A program made the position numbers and the translations under genes. The notes beneath the pieces are model-generated. The model saw only the letters and a list, made by a program, of their open reading frames with translations. It searched no databases and was not told where the DNA came from. This document shows positions 15,944 to 25,600 of a stretch of DNA of 61,649 nt, piece by piece (the stretch's first letter is position 1; each line of letters opens with the position of its first letter). This stretch comes from Ignavibacteria bacterium (GTDB lineage: Bacteria; Bacteroidota; Ignavibacteria; Ignavibacteriales; Ignavibacteriaceae). The stretch spans positions 1-61,649 of the forward strand of contig JAUYAB010000064.1 in assembly GCA_030693705.1 (NCBI GenBank), given 5' to 3'.

Positions 15944-18900
15944 TTTTAACAAACAAACAATCTTTTTCGGATGCTCAGTTAAAATTGATTGAGGAGAAAA
16001 TCCTTCAAGGGAAAGCGAATGAAATTTTGCATCTTGTTCCCACCAACCGGAAAGTTCGTTCACTAAAAAAAGAAATTATTGATAAGTCGCCTGCGCAAGC
16101 GGTTTCTATTTTACCGATCGAAACTATTTTTACTCTTGCTGAAAAACTATTTAGTGTTGAGAAGCCTTTGCCTCTTGCTTCGGATGCAGCTTCCTCGGTT
16201 CTCTTAAAAAAAGCATTTCAGAAAAACAAACTTGAGTATTTCAGAAGTTTTTCAAAATCAATTCCGCAGGGAAGTTTGGACATGATCAGAAGCCTCTTCT
16301 CCGAGTACAAACGAAGCGGAATTACTCAAGATTTTTTGTTAAAAGATATAGAAAATATTGAAGGAATCGACAGGCAAAAACTTTCCGAATTAGCAATAGT
16401 GTTTGAGAGTTATTCTAAACTTCTCTGCCAGCTTGATCTTTATGAAATTGGTGATATTATCCACGAAGTGAATAAGCTTTCTCTTAAAGAAATTGCAGAA
16501 CGATTCCGCAAACTTTTCGGTTCGGTAAAAATTATTTATGCTTTTGGTTACTCGGAATTTTCTAATCCCGAAATTACTTTCTTAAAAACGTTATCAACGC
16601 TTCCGGGAATAAATTTTTATGTCAATCTTGATTACGAAAGTAACAATAACGGATTGTTCTCATCAGTCAAGGAAATTAAAGACAAATTTGAGCAAGCCGG
16701 TTTTTATCCTTATTCCTTTACAAAGAAAAATGGCGATAAAGATTTCAAGACATTTCTTTCCGGAAGATTGTTCAACGAAAAGAAGAGTGAGGTGAAACTT
16801 AAAGATAGCGGTTCGTTTATCTTGCTTCCGGCTAAAGATAGAGAAGATGAGATAGTTCAAATTGCAAAAGAAATTAAAACTCTGCTTACAGAAAAAAACG
16901 TTTTACCAAATGAGATTTGTGTTGCTTTCCACTTAATACAAAATTATTCGGGTATTGTTCGCGATGTGTTTTTGCAGTATGGAATTCCGTTTAATCTTAC
17001 CGACCGATTCTCGCTGCACACCTTCAACCCGGTAATTTCCGTCATCAATTTATTGGAAGTAATGGCAACCGATTTTTATCACAAAGCGGTCTTTAGAGTT
17101 TTTAGCAGCGACTATTATCAGCCGGTAAATACGCACTCTTCCGACATTTTTCAAGTGGCTTCCAAACTGCGGATCATTTCCGGTTACGATACATGGATAA
17201 AGCATATCAATCATTTTCTTGATTCGGAAAATGAAACAGATGATGAAATCCTTTCGAATAAAAAATTACTTACTTCAGTAAAAATAGAAATTGAAAAACT
17301 CTATGCGCTCTTGAAAAGATTTGATGAACCAATGACGCTCCGCACGTTTTCCGAACAGTTAGCGGGATTGATCCATCAACTCGATTTCCCGGTAAAAGTT
17401 TTAAAATTGAGTAAGGAAAATGAAGAAGAAAATATAAAATCGCTTACCACGTTTATTGAGATGTTCACAGATCTTTTTGAACAGCTTCAGTTGGAATATG
17501 ATGAACCGGAGGAGCAGAAATTTCCGTTGAAGTATTTTCTTAATCAACTAAAGACTGCCGCAGCTTCTACACGGTTTAACATAAAAGAGCGACCCGGTTA
17601 TGGCGTTCTTGTTTCAAACTTTGAAGAGATACGCGGACTAAATTTTGAGCACGTTTTTCTCGGTGGGTTGTGCGACGGCGATTTCCCGACAAGATTTTCG
17701 CCAGAAATATTTTCATACGAATCGTACACTAAAGCTGAGAACAAGCACGTTGCTGGAGAACGGTTTCTCTTTTATCAAGTGCTGCAAACGCACAAGAAGC
17801 GGGCATTCCTTTCTTATCCGCTGCATGAAGGAACAAAAAAAGAACTTGCTCCGTCTTCCTTTCTTCTTGATCTGAAAAGAATTATTGAAATTGAGGAAAC
17901 GGAGGGGAAGAGGAATGAAAATTACATTTATGCTTTTGCCGAACTTGCACAAAAAGCTGCGGAACAAAATAATCAGGAGTTGTTGTTAGCGCAGACAAGT
18001 GAAGATGGAAAGGAAATTTTAAACAAGAAGTTTTTTATTGATAAATCGAGGCGGGAAATTCCTTTTGAACCATCTGAACACAACGGATTTCTTCAAGCTG
18101 CAACTGAAGATGTGCAAAAGTTATTGGAAAAATATTCGTCCGCTGATTATTCCATTTCCCAGCTTGAATTGTATGCAAAATGTCCATTCCAATTTTTCTT
18201 AAAGCGAATTCTGAAACTTACTCCGCTTGAAGAACCGACAGAAGAGCTTGAGCCGATGGAGATGGGATTGCTGCTGCATGCAATTCTTGAACAATCCATG
18301 AAAACGGTTAAAGAACAAAATCTCAATCTTCAACTTGAAAAAGAGAAAGCGCGAAAACTTCTTTTTACGATTGCAGCGGAAAAGATCGATAAACTCAACA
18401 TACATTCGTCATTGTCATTCTGGGAGATTGAAAAAATTCTCGGCGTGAACGGGAATCAAAACGATTCTCTTCTTTCTCTTTTTCTTGATAATGAATTATC
18501 GAGAGAAGATAATTTTGAACCCGCTTATTTTGAAGTTCCATTTGGACGATTACGTAGCGATGATGGACAAAAATCAACATTGCTTTCTCTCAGTTTAAGT
18601 TCAAACGCAAAGCTTCGCGGAAAAATTGACCGCATTGATATTAACTTTGATGAAAAGCATTTTAAAGTTTACGATTACAAACTCTCCGGCAAAAAACCGA
18701 ATGAAGAAGACCTTCAACTTGGAATCTCTTTGCAAATTCCACTTTACTTATTTGCCGCGCAGCAGATTTTACAGAACGAATTAGGAGAGCCATTTCAGCC
18801 GGCTGCGGGAGTTATCTACTCTTTAAAATTCAGCGCGGAAGATTTTGGACCGGACGAAGTAAAAGCTGTAAAAGGGAAATCATACGATAAAGCGAACGAC

Positions 18901-19092
18901 GAAATGAAGGAACAAATCATTCATGCAAATCAAGAATTAATATCAAACGCTTTGCATAGGATTGATGAACTTATAACCGGAATAAGCTCCGGTATTTACC
19001 ATCTTTCAAAACTGGAGAAACGGGAAGAGAAAGTCTGCCGCATGTGTTCCTTCAAAAGTGTTTGCAGAATACAAGAAGCTGAAGTTGGGTGA
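15940..19092 (+). CDS. AddB/RexB-like nuclease with iron-sulfur cluster
   Basis: 1050 residues. The N-terminal two thirds resemble an inactivated UvrD-type helicase: it begins HLVPTNRKVRSLKKEI, without a Walker A loop. The C-terminal nuclease has the PD-(D/E)XK motif LRGKIDRID...VYDYKLSG (about 890-914). Four cysteines around it would hold a 4Fe-4S cluster: Cys748 (YAKCPFQFF), Cys1033, Cys1036 and Cys1042 (CRMCSFKSVC). Known AddB works with AddA in recombination repair and phage defence. No AddA gene is adjacent here. Confidence 0.88.
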   Translation: MILTNKQSFSDAQLKLIEEKILQGKANEILHLVPTNRKVRSLKKEIIDKSPAQAVSILPIETIFTLAEKLFSVEKPLPLASDAASSVLLKKAFQKNKLEYFRSFSKSIPQGSLDMIRSLFSEYKRSGITQDFLLKDIENIEGIDRQKLSELAIVFESYSKLLCQLDLYEIGDIIHEVNKLSLKEIAERFRKLFGSVKIIYAFGYSEFSNPEITFLKTLSTLPGINFYVNLDYESNNNGLFSSVKEIKDKFEQAGFYPYSFTKKNGDKDFKTFLSGRLFNEKKSEVKLKDSGSFILLPAKDREDEIVQIAKEIKTLLTEKNVLPNEICVAFHLIQNYSGIVRDVFLQYGIPFNLTDRFSLHTFNPVISVINLLEVMATDFYHKAVFRVFSSDYYQPVNTHSSDIFQVASKLRIISGYDTWIKHINHFLDSENETDDEILSNKKLLTSVKIEIEKLYALLKRFDEPMTLRTFSEQLAGLIHQLDFPVKVLKLSKENEEENIKSLTTFIEMFTDLFEQLQLEYDEPEEQKFPLKYFLNQLKTAAASTRFNIKERPGYGVLVSNFEEIRGLNFEHVFLGGLCDGDFPTRFSPEIFSYESYTKAENKHVAGERFLFYQVLQTHKKRAFLSYPLHEGTKKELAPSSFLLDLKRIIEIEETEGKRNENYIYAFAELAQKAAEQNNQELLLAQTSEDGKEILNKKFFIDKSRREIPFEPSEHNGFLQAATEDVQKLLEKYSSADYSISQLELYAKCPFQFFLKRILKLTPLEEPTEELEPMEMGLLLHAILEQSMKTVKEQNLNLQLEKEKARKLLFTIAAEKIDKLNIHSSLSFWEIEKILGVNGNQNDSLLSLFLDNELSREDNFEPAYFEVPFGRLRSDDGQKSTLLSLSLSSNAKLRGKIDRIDINFDEKHFKVYDYKLSGKKPNEEDLQLGISLQIPLYLFAAQQILQNELGEPFQPAAGVIYSLKFSAEDFGPDEVKAVKGKSYDKANDEMKEQIIHANQELISNALHRIDELITGISSGIYHLSKLEKREEKVCRMCSFKSVCRIQEAEVG

Positions 19093-19411
19093 ATTCATTC
19101 TTTTGCCTTTATAACGTTATCATTTAAAAGGGAGAGAATAATGAAGTCCGCCAGGTATAATAAGTTTTAGGTACTAAAGTCACCACAATCAAATTTAACT
19201 CCCCTCCTTTAATTTAGCTCTCCTTGATAAACTTTTAATCATTGTCATTGGATTTGTGGGTTTCTTGTTTCTCCCAGATTGAATTAAACCGCAGTCTCAA
19301 CCAGATAGAAAGGGATGGCGGGTATTAGTTATACTCTGTTATGGAGAAATGATTAAATCCGGGACAACTAAAATATTTTTTTATAATTGCGATAATTAAA
19401 TAAAGATAAGA
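19093..19411. other. Intergenic region before the three-haem cytochrome gene
   Basis: AT-rich non-coding sequence of 319 bases. I find no open gene longer than ten codons, no hairpin terminator with T-run and no clear sigma-54 box. It must hold the promoter of the plus-strand cytochrome gene. Confidence 0.5.
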
Positions 19412-19876
19412 ATGGTTACTAAATTGAAAATCCATATCGCACTGTTTTTCATGCTGCCTATCTGTATGATAAAGGCTCAATACTTGCAAACGGCTAAAAC
19501 CAATTCATACTATGATGTTGAAACGGAGAAATGCATGATCTGCCATGATGGTTCAATCGGCAGGTCAATTGATGTAAGCAGAAATCTTTCTTTAAGCAAT
19601 GTGGATCAATTTTCTAATGCCACAGATCATCCGATCGGTATGAAATACGATTCAATTTACTTTCAAAAACCGGATGAATATGTAAATCCACGTTTACTGA
19701 CAAAATCTATTCAACTGGTTGAGGGAAGAGTTAGCTGTATTAGTTGTCATCACATAGTTTCAACTTTAAATACAACTATCCGCTTTACTCAAACGGTATA
19801 TAATCAATGCCCGGTGGATACTAAAGCTAATAACATGGATAGGAAATATCTTTGTTTAGCCTGTCATCTTAAATAA
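19412..19876 (+). CDS. Small three-haem c-type cytochrome
   Basis: 154 residues. A signal peptide (LKIHIALFFMLPICMIKAQ) and three CxxCH motifs: CMICH, CISCH, CLACH. The modules CMICHDGSIG...DHPIG...CISCHH match those of the larger cytochromes at 22634-24580 (CLSCHDGTIAIG...DHPIS) and 27361-28053, so it is a reduced paralogue. It is on the opposite strand and faces the main cytochrome cluster. It is probably periplasmic. Confidence 0.85.
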   Translation: MVTKLKIHIALFFMLPICMIKAQYLQTAKTNSYYDVETEKCMICHDGSIGRSIDVSRNLSLSNVDQFSNATDHPIGMKYDSIYFQKPDEYVNPRLLTKSIQLVEGRVSCISCHHIVSTLNTTIRFTQTVYNQCPVDTKANNMDRKYLCLACHLK

Positions 19877-20013
19877 CTCACCTTACGCAAAGATGGTGAA
19901 AACCGTAGGTCGATTCTCTGAATCGACCGTGTGTTTTACTTCAATTCGTTCTTTTAGTGGTTTTTATTGGTCGAAACGGAGTTTCGACCTACAGATATGC
20001 GTAACGTGAGTTA
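19874..20013. repeat. REPIN-like element inside longer inverted repeats
   Basis: Outer inverted repeats TAACTCAC(C/G)TTACGCA lie at 19874-19892 and 19995-20013. Inside is an inverted pair (19905-19992): GTAGG leading into hairpin GGTCGATTC-TCT-GAATCGACC (19908-19928), and hairpin GGTCGAAAC-GGA-GTTTCGACC (19969-19989) ending in CCTAC. The same layout occurs at 58845-58922. The element separates two convergent genes and could also act as a terminator. Confidence 0.8.
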
Positions 20014-20040
20014 AATAATAAAAACCACTACTACAAAAAA

Positions 20041-21120
20041 TTATCTTGTCTGCCTTCTTAACCGTTTTGAAAGGTTTAATAACTCGTCTGCTTCTTTGCT
20101 TTTTTCGTAAAAATTGTAGACTTCTGCTTTTAGACGAGCCACTCTATAATCCAGAGAATCTAATTTTGCGGCTATTGAAAATTCTTGTTCACACATTTGT
20201 ATATTTTTTTTCATTCCCAAAGCATATCCCAACAAAGCGTGAAGATATGAATCATTGCTCCCTTTGGGATTAAAAGAATCCAGTTTTTTAATAGCTTCAT
20301 CATATTTCTTTTGTGTGATTAGGTATTCGCATTTGAGAAGATTGAATTGATAGGAGTTTACAGAAGCCGATTCTAATTTGAGTAAATATTTTTTCAGTTC
20401 GTCATAGTTTCGTTCTTCAAGTGAAATTTGAGTTAATAACAGAATCGGTTCAGTGAAAGATGAATCAACTAGTTTTGCTTTCTCGGCATATTTTTTTGCA
20501 TTTTCTATTTTCCCTCGTTTGAATTCCGTATTGGCATAATTGAAATACCGCGATGCTTCGGAAGATATGCTGTCACTTCGAACTACCTCTAATTTTTTCT
20601 TTTCAGGTTCAAATGTATCTGATATTGTTTTGAACATTTGCTCGGTTTCCACGAGCGGTAAACCGAAAAGCGTTAAAGTAATCCGCTTTGACTGATCAAT
20701 TAAAAAAGTTGTCGGAAGCGCAATCACACGGTAAAGATTGAATACACTTAATCCTTCATCAAGCAAAATGGGGAAGCTGATTTTCTTATTCTGTATTAGT
20801 TCGATGATATTATTTTTTTGCTGCTCCGTAATTTTCTGCTTTTCGGAACAAATGCCAACAACGCTTAATCCTTTATCATTAAATTTATCAAAATACTTTT
20901 GCCATTTTACAAGCAGGTTTAATGAATCGATCTCCCATGAAGACCAAAAGATAAGCACAGTTAATTTAGAAGAGAATATCTTCTCGGAACTTATTTTATT
21001 TCCACGCAAATCGCTTAAGATAAAAGGATGAGCAACGGAGTCCGTCTCAGGATAACCCTTAACGGATTTAATAAAAAAGGTGAAGATTAAAACCGTGATT
21101 ACAACTTTTATTTTGTCCAT
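20041..21120 (-). CDS. TlpA/AhpC-like thioredoxin-fold protein without active cysteines, with TPR tail
   Basis: 359 residues. A signal peptide (ending SVKGYPE) precedes a thioredoxin fold (FILSDLRGNKISSEKIFSSKLTVLIFWSSWEIDSLNLL...FPILLDEGLSVFNLYRVIALPTTFLID). The position of WCxxC reads WSSWEID, so both catalytic cysteines are missing. Residues about 185-350 form TPR-like helical repeats (SRYFNYANTEFKRGKIENAKKYAEKAK). A scaffold or assembly role for the neighbouring cytochromes is an inference; redox activity is unlikely. Confidence 0.8.
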   Translation of the reverse strand: MDKIKVVITVLIFTFFIKSVKGYPETDSVAHPFILSDLRGNKISSEKIFSSKLTVLIFWSSWEIDSLNLLVKWQKYFDKFNDKGLSVVGICSEKQKITEQQKNNIIELIQNKKISFPILLDEGLSVFNLYRVIALPTTFLIDQSKRITLTLFGLPLVETEQMFKTISDTFEPEKKKLEVVRSDSISSEASRYFNYANTEFKRGKIENAKKYAEKAKLVDSSFTEPILLLTQISLEERNYDELKKYLLKLESASVNSYQFNLLKCEYLITQKKYDEAIKKLDSFNPKGSNDSYLHALLGYALGMKKNIQMCEQEFSIAAKLDSLDYRVARLKAEVYNFYEKSKEADELLNLSKRLRRQTR

Positions 21121-21156
21121 TACACTCCATTCTTTAAACGTGTACTAAGTTTGATT

Positions 21157-22461
21157 CTATCTCTTATAGTCTTTTGGCGCATGGCAGCCGGGTGAACACG
21201 TACCGCCGTCGTTCATCTTCTCAAAGTGTATGGGTAAATCCCATTTCCCAAACGGCACGGATTCTCTTATGTGGCGTTCTTTTTGGTTGGCGTGGGTTTC
21301 ATGACAAGTTCTACAAGTTCTCCCTTTTACTTTCTTGTTTACATGTAGAAAATGTAGATTCTGATCAAGATTCCTAAACCCGGTTAATGTTGTTGTCACG
21401 GGATCGAGCACCAAAGTCGGCTGATGGCATTTAAAACAAAGTTCATACTGCTCGGTAGAAAAAGAGGAATAGAATTCCTTTGGATAAACCCACCGGAGCA
21501 GTCTGAAATCAGTTTTTCCGCCGTGCGTGTTATGACATCCGGAACAATCTTTTTCGCGGGCTGGTCCATGCCATTGATTATTTTTTTCAAATAACTCTTT
21601 CATGTTTGCAAGCGTACCGTTTTGAACATTCATCGTTTTATTATGACACGATAAACAAAGAGACATCGGTTCATTTACCAGCAGCTTAGGAAATTTTGAA
21701 AAATGGGGAGAATGACAATTCGCGCATTTTTTCCCTTCTTCTACAGCCTTGTGTTTAACCACTGCTTGAACAACCGATTGTTTTATTTCATCATGACAGG
21801 TAAAACATAAATTAGGTACACCGGATGCAAGCATTCGCTCCGAATCGCTTCCATGAGGGTTATGGCAGGTAGTGCATTCCGACACCGGAGGATGAACATC
21901 TTTAGTCTCCGCTAATCCGCTTTCTATATCGGCATGACACATAAAACATAAAGAGTTGCCGGATTTAACTAAGAGTTTCGGCTTTTCACTTGAATGAGGT
22001 TGATGACAAACCAGGCAGTCCCCTTCCTCTACGGGTACGTGTAAATTCTTCTTTTTAACCATCTCTTCTTTATGACAGGAAAAACAGAGCTGCGGAATAC
22101 TTTTTTGCCTTAACATAAATTTCTGTTCGGAACCATGAGGATTATGGCATGCTACGCAGTTGCCTTTTCCAAACGGGGCGTGGTTCACTTTATCTGATTT
22201 TATTGGATCATGACAGTTATTACATAGATTAACCGAAGGTCCAATCTTTTTGAATTTGTGAGTTTCATTGGGAAGCAGCTCATGGCATTGAACGCACGCG
22301 CCAACAGCAGCAGGCCCGTGTTCAAATTTTGCCTTTACCAACGTTGCATGACATTTATCGGTAACGCATGAGTTCGGTGTCGTTCCCTGTGCAACCGCAC
22401 CGGTAAAGCTCAGAAGCGCCCAAAACAAGGAAGAGAGGATACAGTAGTTTTTACATTTCAT
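21157..22461 (-). CDS. Multihaem c-type cytochrome (13 CxxCH plus 2 atypical sites)
   Basis: 434 residues with a signal peptide (SFTGAVAQG). Thirteen CxxCH motifs are arranged as the paired type (CVACHNPHGSE...CFSCHKEE; CTTCHNPHGSD...CFTCHDE). A further CVTDKCH (CX4CH) near the N-terminus and CSPGCH (CX3CH) near the C-terminus could bind extra haems. Many His residues in the linkers (FEHGPA, NHAPFG, HKAVEEG) are candidate distal ligands. It is likely a periplasmic or outer-membrane electron carrier. A 172-bp gap separates it from the next gene upstream. Confidence 0.93.
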   Translation of the reverse strand: MKCKNYCILSSLFWALLSFTGAVAQGTTPNSCVTDKCHATLVKAKFEHGPAAVGACVQCHELLPNETHKFKKIGPSVNLCNNCHDPIKSDKVNHAPFGKGNCVACHNPHGSEQKFMLRQKSIPQLCFSCHKEEMVKKKNLHVPVEEGDCLVCHQPHSSEKPKLLVKSGNSLCFMCHADIESGLAETKDVHPPVSECTTCHNPHGSDSERMLASGVPNLCFTCHDEIKQSVVQAVVKHKAVEEGKKCANCHSPHFSKFPKLLVNEPMSLCLSCHNKTMNVQNGTLANMKELFEKNNQWHGPAREKDCSGCHNTHGGKTDFRLLRWVYPKEFYSSFSTEQYELCFKCHQPTLVLDPVTTTLTGFRNLDQNLHFLHVNKKVKGRTCRTCHETHANQKERHIRESVPFGKWDLPIHFEKMNDGGTCSPGCHAPKDYKR

Positions 22462-22633
22462 CTTTATAACCTTTTAACAATGTTGAACAGAAAGAGTAAT
22501 TCTAATGATTTATTAATTCACGTTATGCAAAAATAAAGATTAAGAGAGCATGATTAAGATTAAGTCTCACCTTGACAGTATCAGTTAAAACTATTTTAGC
22601 TGTTATTTTTTTCATATTTCTACCGGAATATAT

Positions 22634-24580
22634 TTATTGGTCATAAGAACCGCTCGGAGGTGTTTGAACGCCGTGACAAACACCTCTGCTACTAAAACTG
22701 CAGTTATTATCACTATAATTATTCGGTGAAACCTCTTTTTTGAAACCTATAGTTAATAGTTTTGCATTCCCTGTTCCGTTATAATTATATGGCGCCGGAT
22801 CCGATTGATACCCTATCAACCGCGATCTTTTTGAGCCGTGAGGAACTACGACATGGCAAGTAATACAATAAACGGTTGAACCTTGATGATTACCTTTAGC
22901 GTGCACATTATTCATCCAGGTTCCTCCGCTGTAAATCGGATGGCAGTTAACGCAAAATAAATTTGTCTGCCAATTATTCAAATTGTTCTTTATATCTCTC
23001 ACTGTCCAAAGATATCCGGCTGCATTAGCTGGCCAATATTTTGCCGTACCGGTAAGCATGTATTTATAATTAGAGCCGTGAGGACCTTGTGGTACTGTTG
23101 CCGACGTTGCCTGATCATTTCCATGACAATCGCTGCAATACATCGTTTGCGAACCAACGCTGTTCCATGTTGTTGACATTTGTGAAGAAAGTAAATTCTT
23201 TGGCGAATAAGAACCGGTTTGACTGCTTGACCCCACCTTAACCGGATGGGCGGAAAAATTATTAACGTTGTATTCCATCGCTTGATCTGTAATATTTGTT
23301 CCGGAAGGACCAATTATAGTTGTAACTCCGGTTGTCGTTGTACCTAATCCATAATACGAATGACACTTAAAACAAATTTGATATTCTTTTGATGCAGGGT
23401 CTATTCTTGTAAAACTTGTTGGCTGCATCCAATTACTCACATCGGTTGGCTCTAAACCCCAAACTCCTGAAAGGACATTAGATGTTGCGTTAGTCTTTGT
23501 GGTATGCAACCCGCTCTTTGCAGCATGTGGATTATGGCAGTCACCACATTCAGCATGACGGTTTGGCGTACTTACATCCGCCGAACTCTCGGTTGGTGAA
23601 TTGGTAGCCGGAGATGCATTAACCGGACGATGTTTATTATCAATCGAATATGTAGGGTGCTTATATAGTTTGATAAAAGGTCCGCCCGAAGAAGCCGAAA
23701 CATTTTTTTCTGTTATTCCGCCATTAGTTATACCTTTATGACATGCCTCGCACAGTATTTGTTCATTTTCTTTTAGCAGTCTTGCCGGACTATTAGCCGA
23801 ATGCGGTTTATGGCATGATTCACATCCGCTTGTAGCAACGGTAGTATAACCATTATGACTCCATCCAACCGGTAATGACTTAGTTGATTGTTGATGGATT
23901 GAAGGATTTGTAACCCAATATGTTTTTTTATGACAATCTAAACAGAGTGCCGATGATGAATTGGACTTTTTTAAAAATTTTTTTGTTACTACATCTTTGG
24001 ATTCATTGTGTGGATCATGGCATCGCACACATTCCATCGGGACTTTATCACCTGAGCTTGGATAATGACAACCGCTGCAATTGTATTGTGTTGCGCTGAA
24101 ATGTGGAAGTCCAATTGATATTGGATGGTCGTCTGAAAGTAACGCCCCGGTACTACCTCCAATATTGCTTGATGCTGAACCGGCAAGTGATTGATCGGGA
24201 TCTAAATTGCCTGTGCCGCTTACTGCAATATTTCCCGTGCTCATTGATCCAATGGCTATTGTACCATCATGGCACGAAAGACAAAGTTTTGAAGATAAGT
24301 TTGGATATTGCGATTGATAAGATGCCGAAAAAGTGCTGCTGGTATATTGCGAATAAGTTACAGAAGATAAATTGTGGTCCCATAGCGGAACTACCTTAAC
24401 GTTTCTATGCGGAAGATGACAAAACTTACAAACCTCCTGCTCGCCCGTAGCTTTGATTGTGCCCGGTCCGGTTATGGAAAGATTATGTTTAGATTGCAAT
24501 ATCTGCGGATAAGAAACCGTGTTCAAAAGAATCATAAACCAGACGCTGCGAAATAATATTTTGCTGTTTGTTAAAATCAT
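22634..24580 (-). CDS. Large multihaem c-type cytochrome (12 CxxCH)
   Basis: 648 residues with a short signal peptide (ending VSYPQ). Twelve canonical CxxCH motifs are spread through Ser/Thr/Gly-rich linkers, which is common for exposed or extracellular cytochromes. A CX7CH arrangement (CSFSSRGVCH) near the C-terminus is a possible thirteenth site. The start overlaps the NHL gene stop (ATGA), so the two are coupled. The N-terminal 130 residues are paralogous to the four-haem protein at 27361-28053. Confidence 0.93.
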   Translation of the reverse strand: MILTNSKILFRSVWFMILLNTVSYPQILQSKHNLSITGPGTIKATGEQEVCKFCHLPHRNVKVVPLWDHNLSSVTYSQYTSSTFSASYQSQYPNLSSKLCLSCHDGTIAIGSMSTGNIAVSGTGNLDPDQSLAGSASSNIGGSTGALLSDDHPISIGLPHFSATQYNCSGCHYPSSGDKVPMECVRCHDPHNESKDVVTKKFLKKSNSSSALCLDCHKKTYWVTNPSIHQQSTKSLPVGWSHNGYTTVATSGCESCHKPHSANSPARLLKENEQILCEACHKGITNGGITEKNVSASSGGPFIKLYKHPTYSIDNKHRPVNASPATNSPTESSADVSTPNRHAECGDCHNPHAAKSGLHTTKTNATSNVLSGVWGLEPTDVSNWMQPTSFTRIDPASKEYQICFKCHSYYGLGTTTTGVTTIIGPSGTNITDQAMEYNVNNFSAHPVKVGSSSQTGSYSPKNLLSSQMSTTWNSVGSQTMYCSDCHGNDQATSATVPQGPHGSNYKYMLTGTAKYWPANAAGYLWTVRDIKNNLNNWQTNLFCVNCHPIYSGGTWMNNVHAKGNHQGSTVYCITCHVVVPHGSKRSRLIGYQSDPAPYNYNGTGNAKLLTIGFKKEVSPNNYSDNNCSFSSRGVCHGVQTPPSGSYDQ

Positions 24581-25593
24581 TTTAAATACTGAAATACCTG
24601 AATACGCCGGTTGCCTGAATCTACAATATAAATTTTATCTTGATTATCAATTAAAATATCTGTGGGTAAATAAAAATTCCCTTTTCCCGATCCGGAACCG
24701 CCAAATGCCAGGAGCACCTGTCCGGTTTGATCAAAAATCTGGACTATATCGAACAATGCATCTACTACATAAACATTGCTTTCACTGTCTAATGCAACTC
24801 CCTTTGGTCTTGCAAAATCACCAACACTGTTTCCGAGTCTGCCAAAACTTTTAATAAACACACCAGCCTTGCTTAACACCTGGATTCTGAAATTCATTGC
24901 ATCAACAACATAAAGTGAGTTAGTAGATGGGTTTTTAGAATTATCCAGACAAAGATGGACAGGGAAGTTAAAGCTGCCCGCAGCATTACCTCTGCCGCCG
25001 ATTCTCTGAAGTTCCTTTCCTTCCAAATTAAAAACGATAATTTGGTTGGCGCCCGTATCGCTTACATAGACAGAATCGTTTTCAATCTTAATGCTTGTCG
25101 GTCTAATTAGTCCTTCTTTAAGTACATGCTTAAAATTTAGACCTTTGTCTAAAACTATTATTTTTTTTATTCCTGAATCACAAATAAAAATATCATCTTC
25201 ATTATCGATCGCAATTCCAACCGGCGAGTTAAAAAGATTTTTTCCCCATTTCTTTACAAACTTATATGTCTTCTCTTCGATGTTAAAAAAGTGTATTCCC
25301 TTTAATTCAATGTCAGTTATTAACAATTCTCCTCTGCTGTTAATAGCAATATTTTGTGGTCTTTCTAAGTGAGAGATTTCTTTCTCTTCACCCAGAAAAA
25401 AATCTACTAATTTTTCAAAGAAAGATTTTGTAATACCAAAGTCATCTTTAGAAGAAAAAGAATAGAGAAATTTTATCCTGCTTTTGTCCGGGGCTTTCGG
25501 CCAGACCAGACTGTCGGAATTAACCAACTGGGGGAAAACAAACCCGGTTAAAACAAAAAAGAAAACCACTATATAACGAGAAAAACTTGTCAT
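24577..25593 (-). CDS. NHL-repeat beta-propeller protein
   Basis: 338 residues taking the ATG at 25593, which lies eight bases after the previous stop and gives a normal signal peptide (YIVVFFFVLTGFVFPQ). It begins SLVWPKAPDKSRIKFLYS, then about six NHL repeats (PQNIAINSRGELLITD, PVGIAIDNEDDIFICD, PVHLCLDN...YVVDAMNFRIQVL, PKGVALDSESNVYVVD, PTDILIDNQDKIYIVD). NHL propellers bind proteins. It is coupled to the 12-haem cytochrome and is paralogous to 28088-29146. Confidence 0.9.
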   Translation of the reverse strand: MTSFSRYIVVFFFVLTGFVFPQLVNSDSLVWPKAPDKSRIKFLYSFSSKDDFGITKSFFEKLVDFFLGEEKEISHLERPQNIAINSRGELLITDIELKGIHFFNIEEKTYKFVKKWGKNLFNSPVGIAIDNEDDIFICDSGIKKIIVLDKGLNFKHVLKEGLIRPTSIKIENDSVYVSDTGANQIIVFNLEGKELQRIGGRGNAAGSFNFPVHLCLDNSKNPSTNSLYVVDAMNFRIQVLSKAGVFIKSFGRLGNSVGDFARPKGVALDSESNVYVVDALFDIVQIFDQTGQVLLAFGGSGSGKGNFYLPTDILIDNQDKIYIVDSGNRRIQVFQYLK

Positions 25594-25600
25594 ACCACTA

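Noticed and set aside
21174-21377. Plus-strand frame over the multihaem cytochrome gene (and similar frames at 23989, 24103 and 29479)
   Set aside because: They are shadows of genes with clear CxxCH motifs on the other frame.
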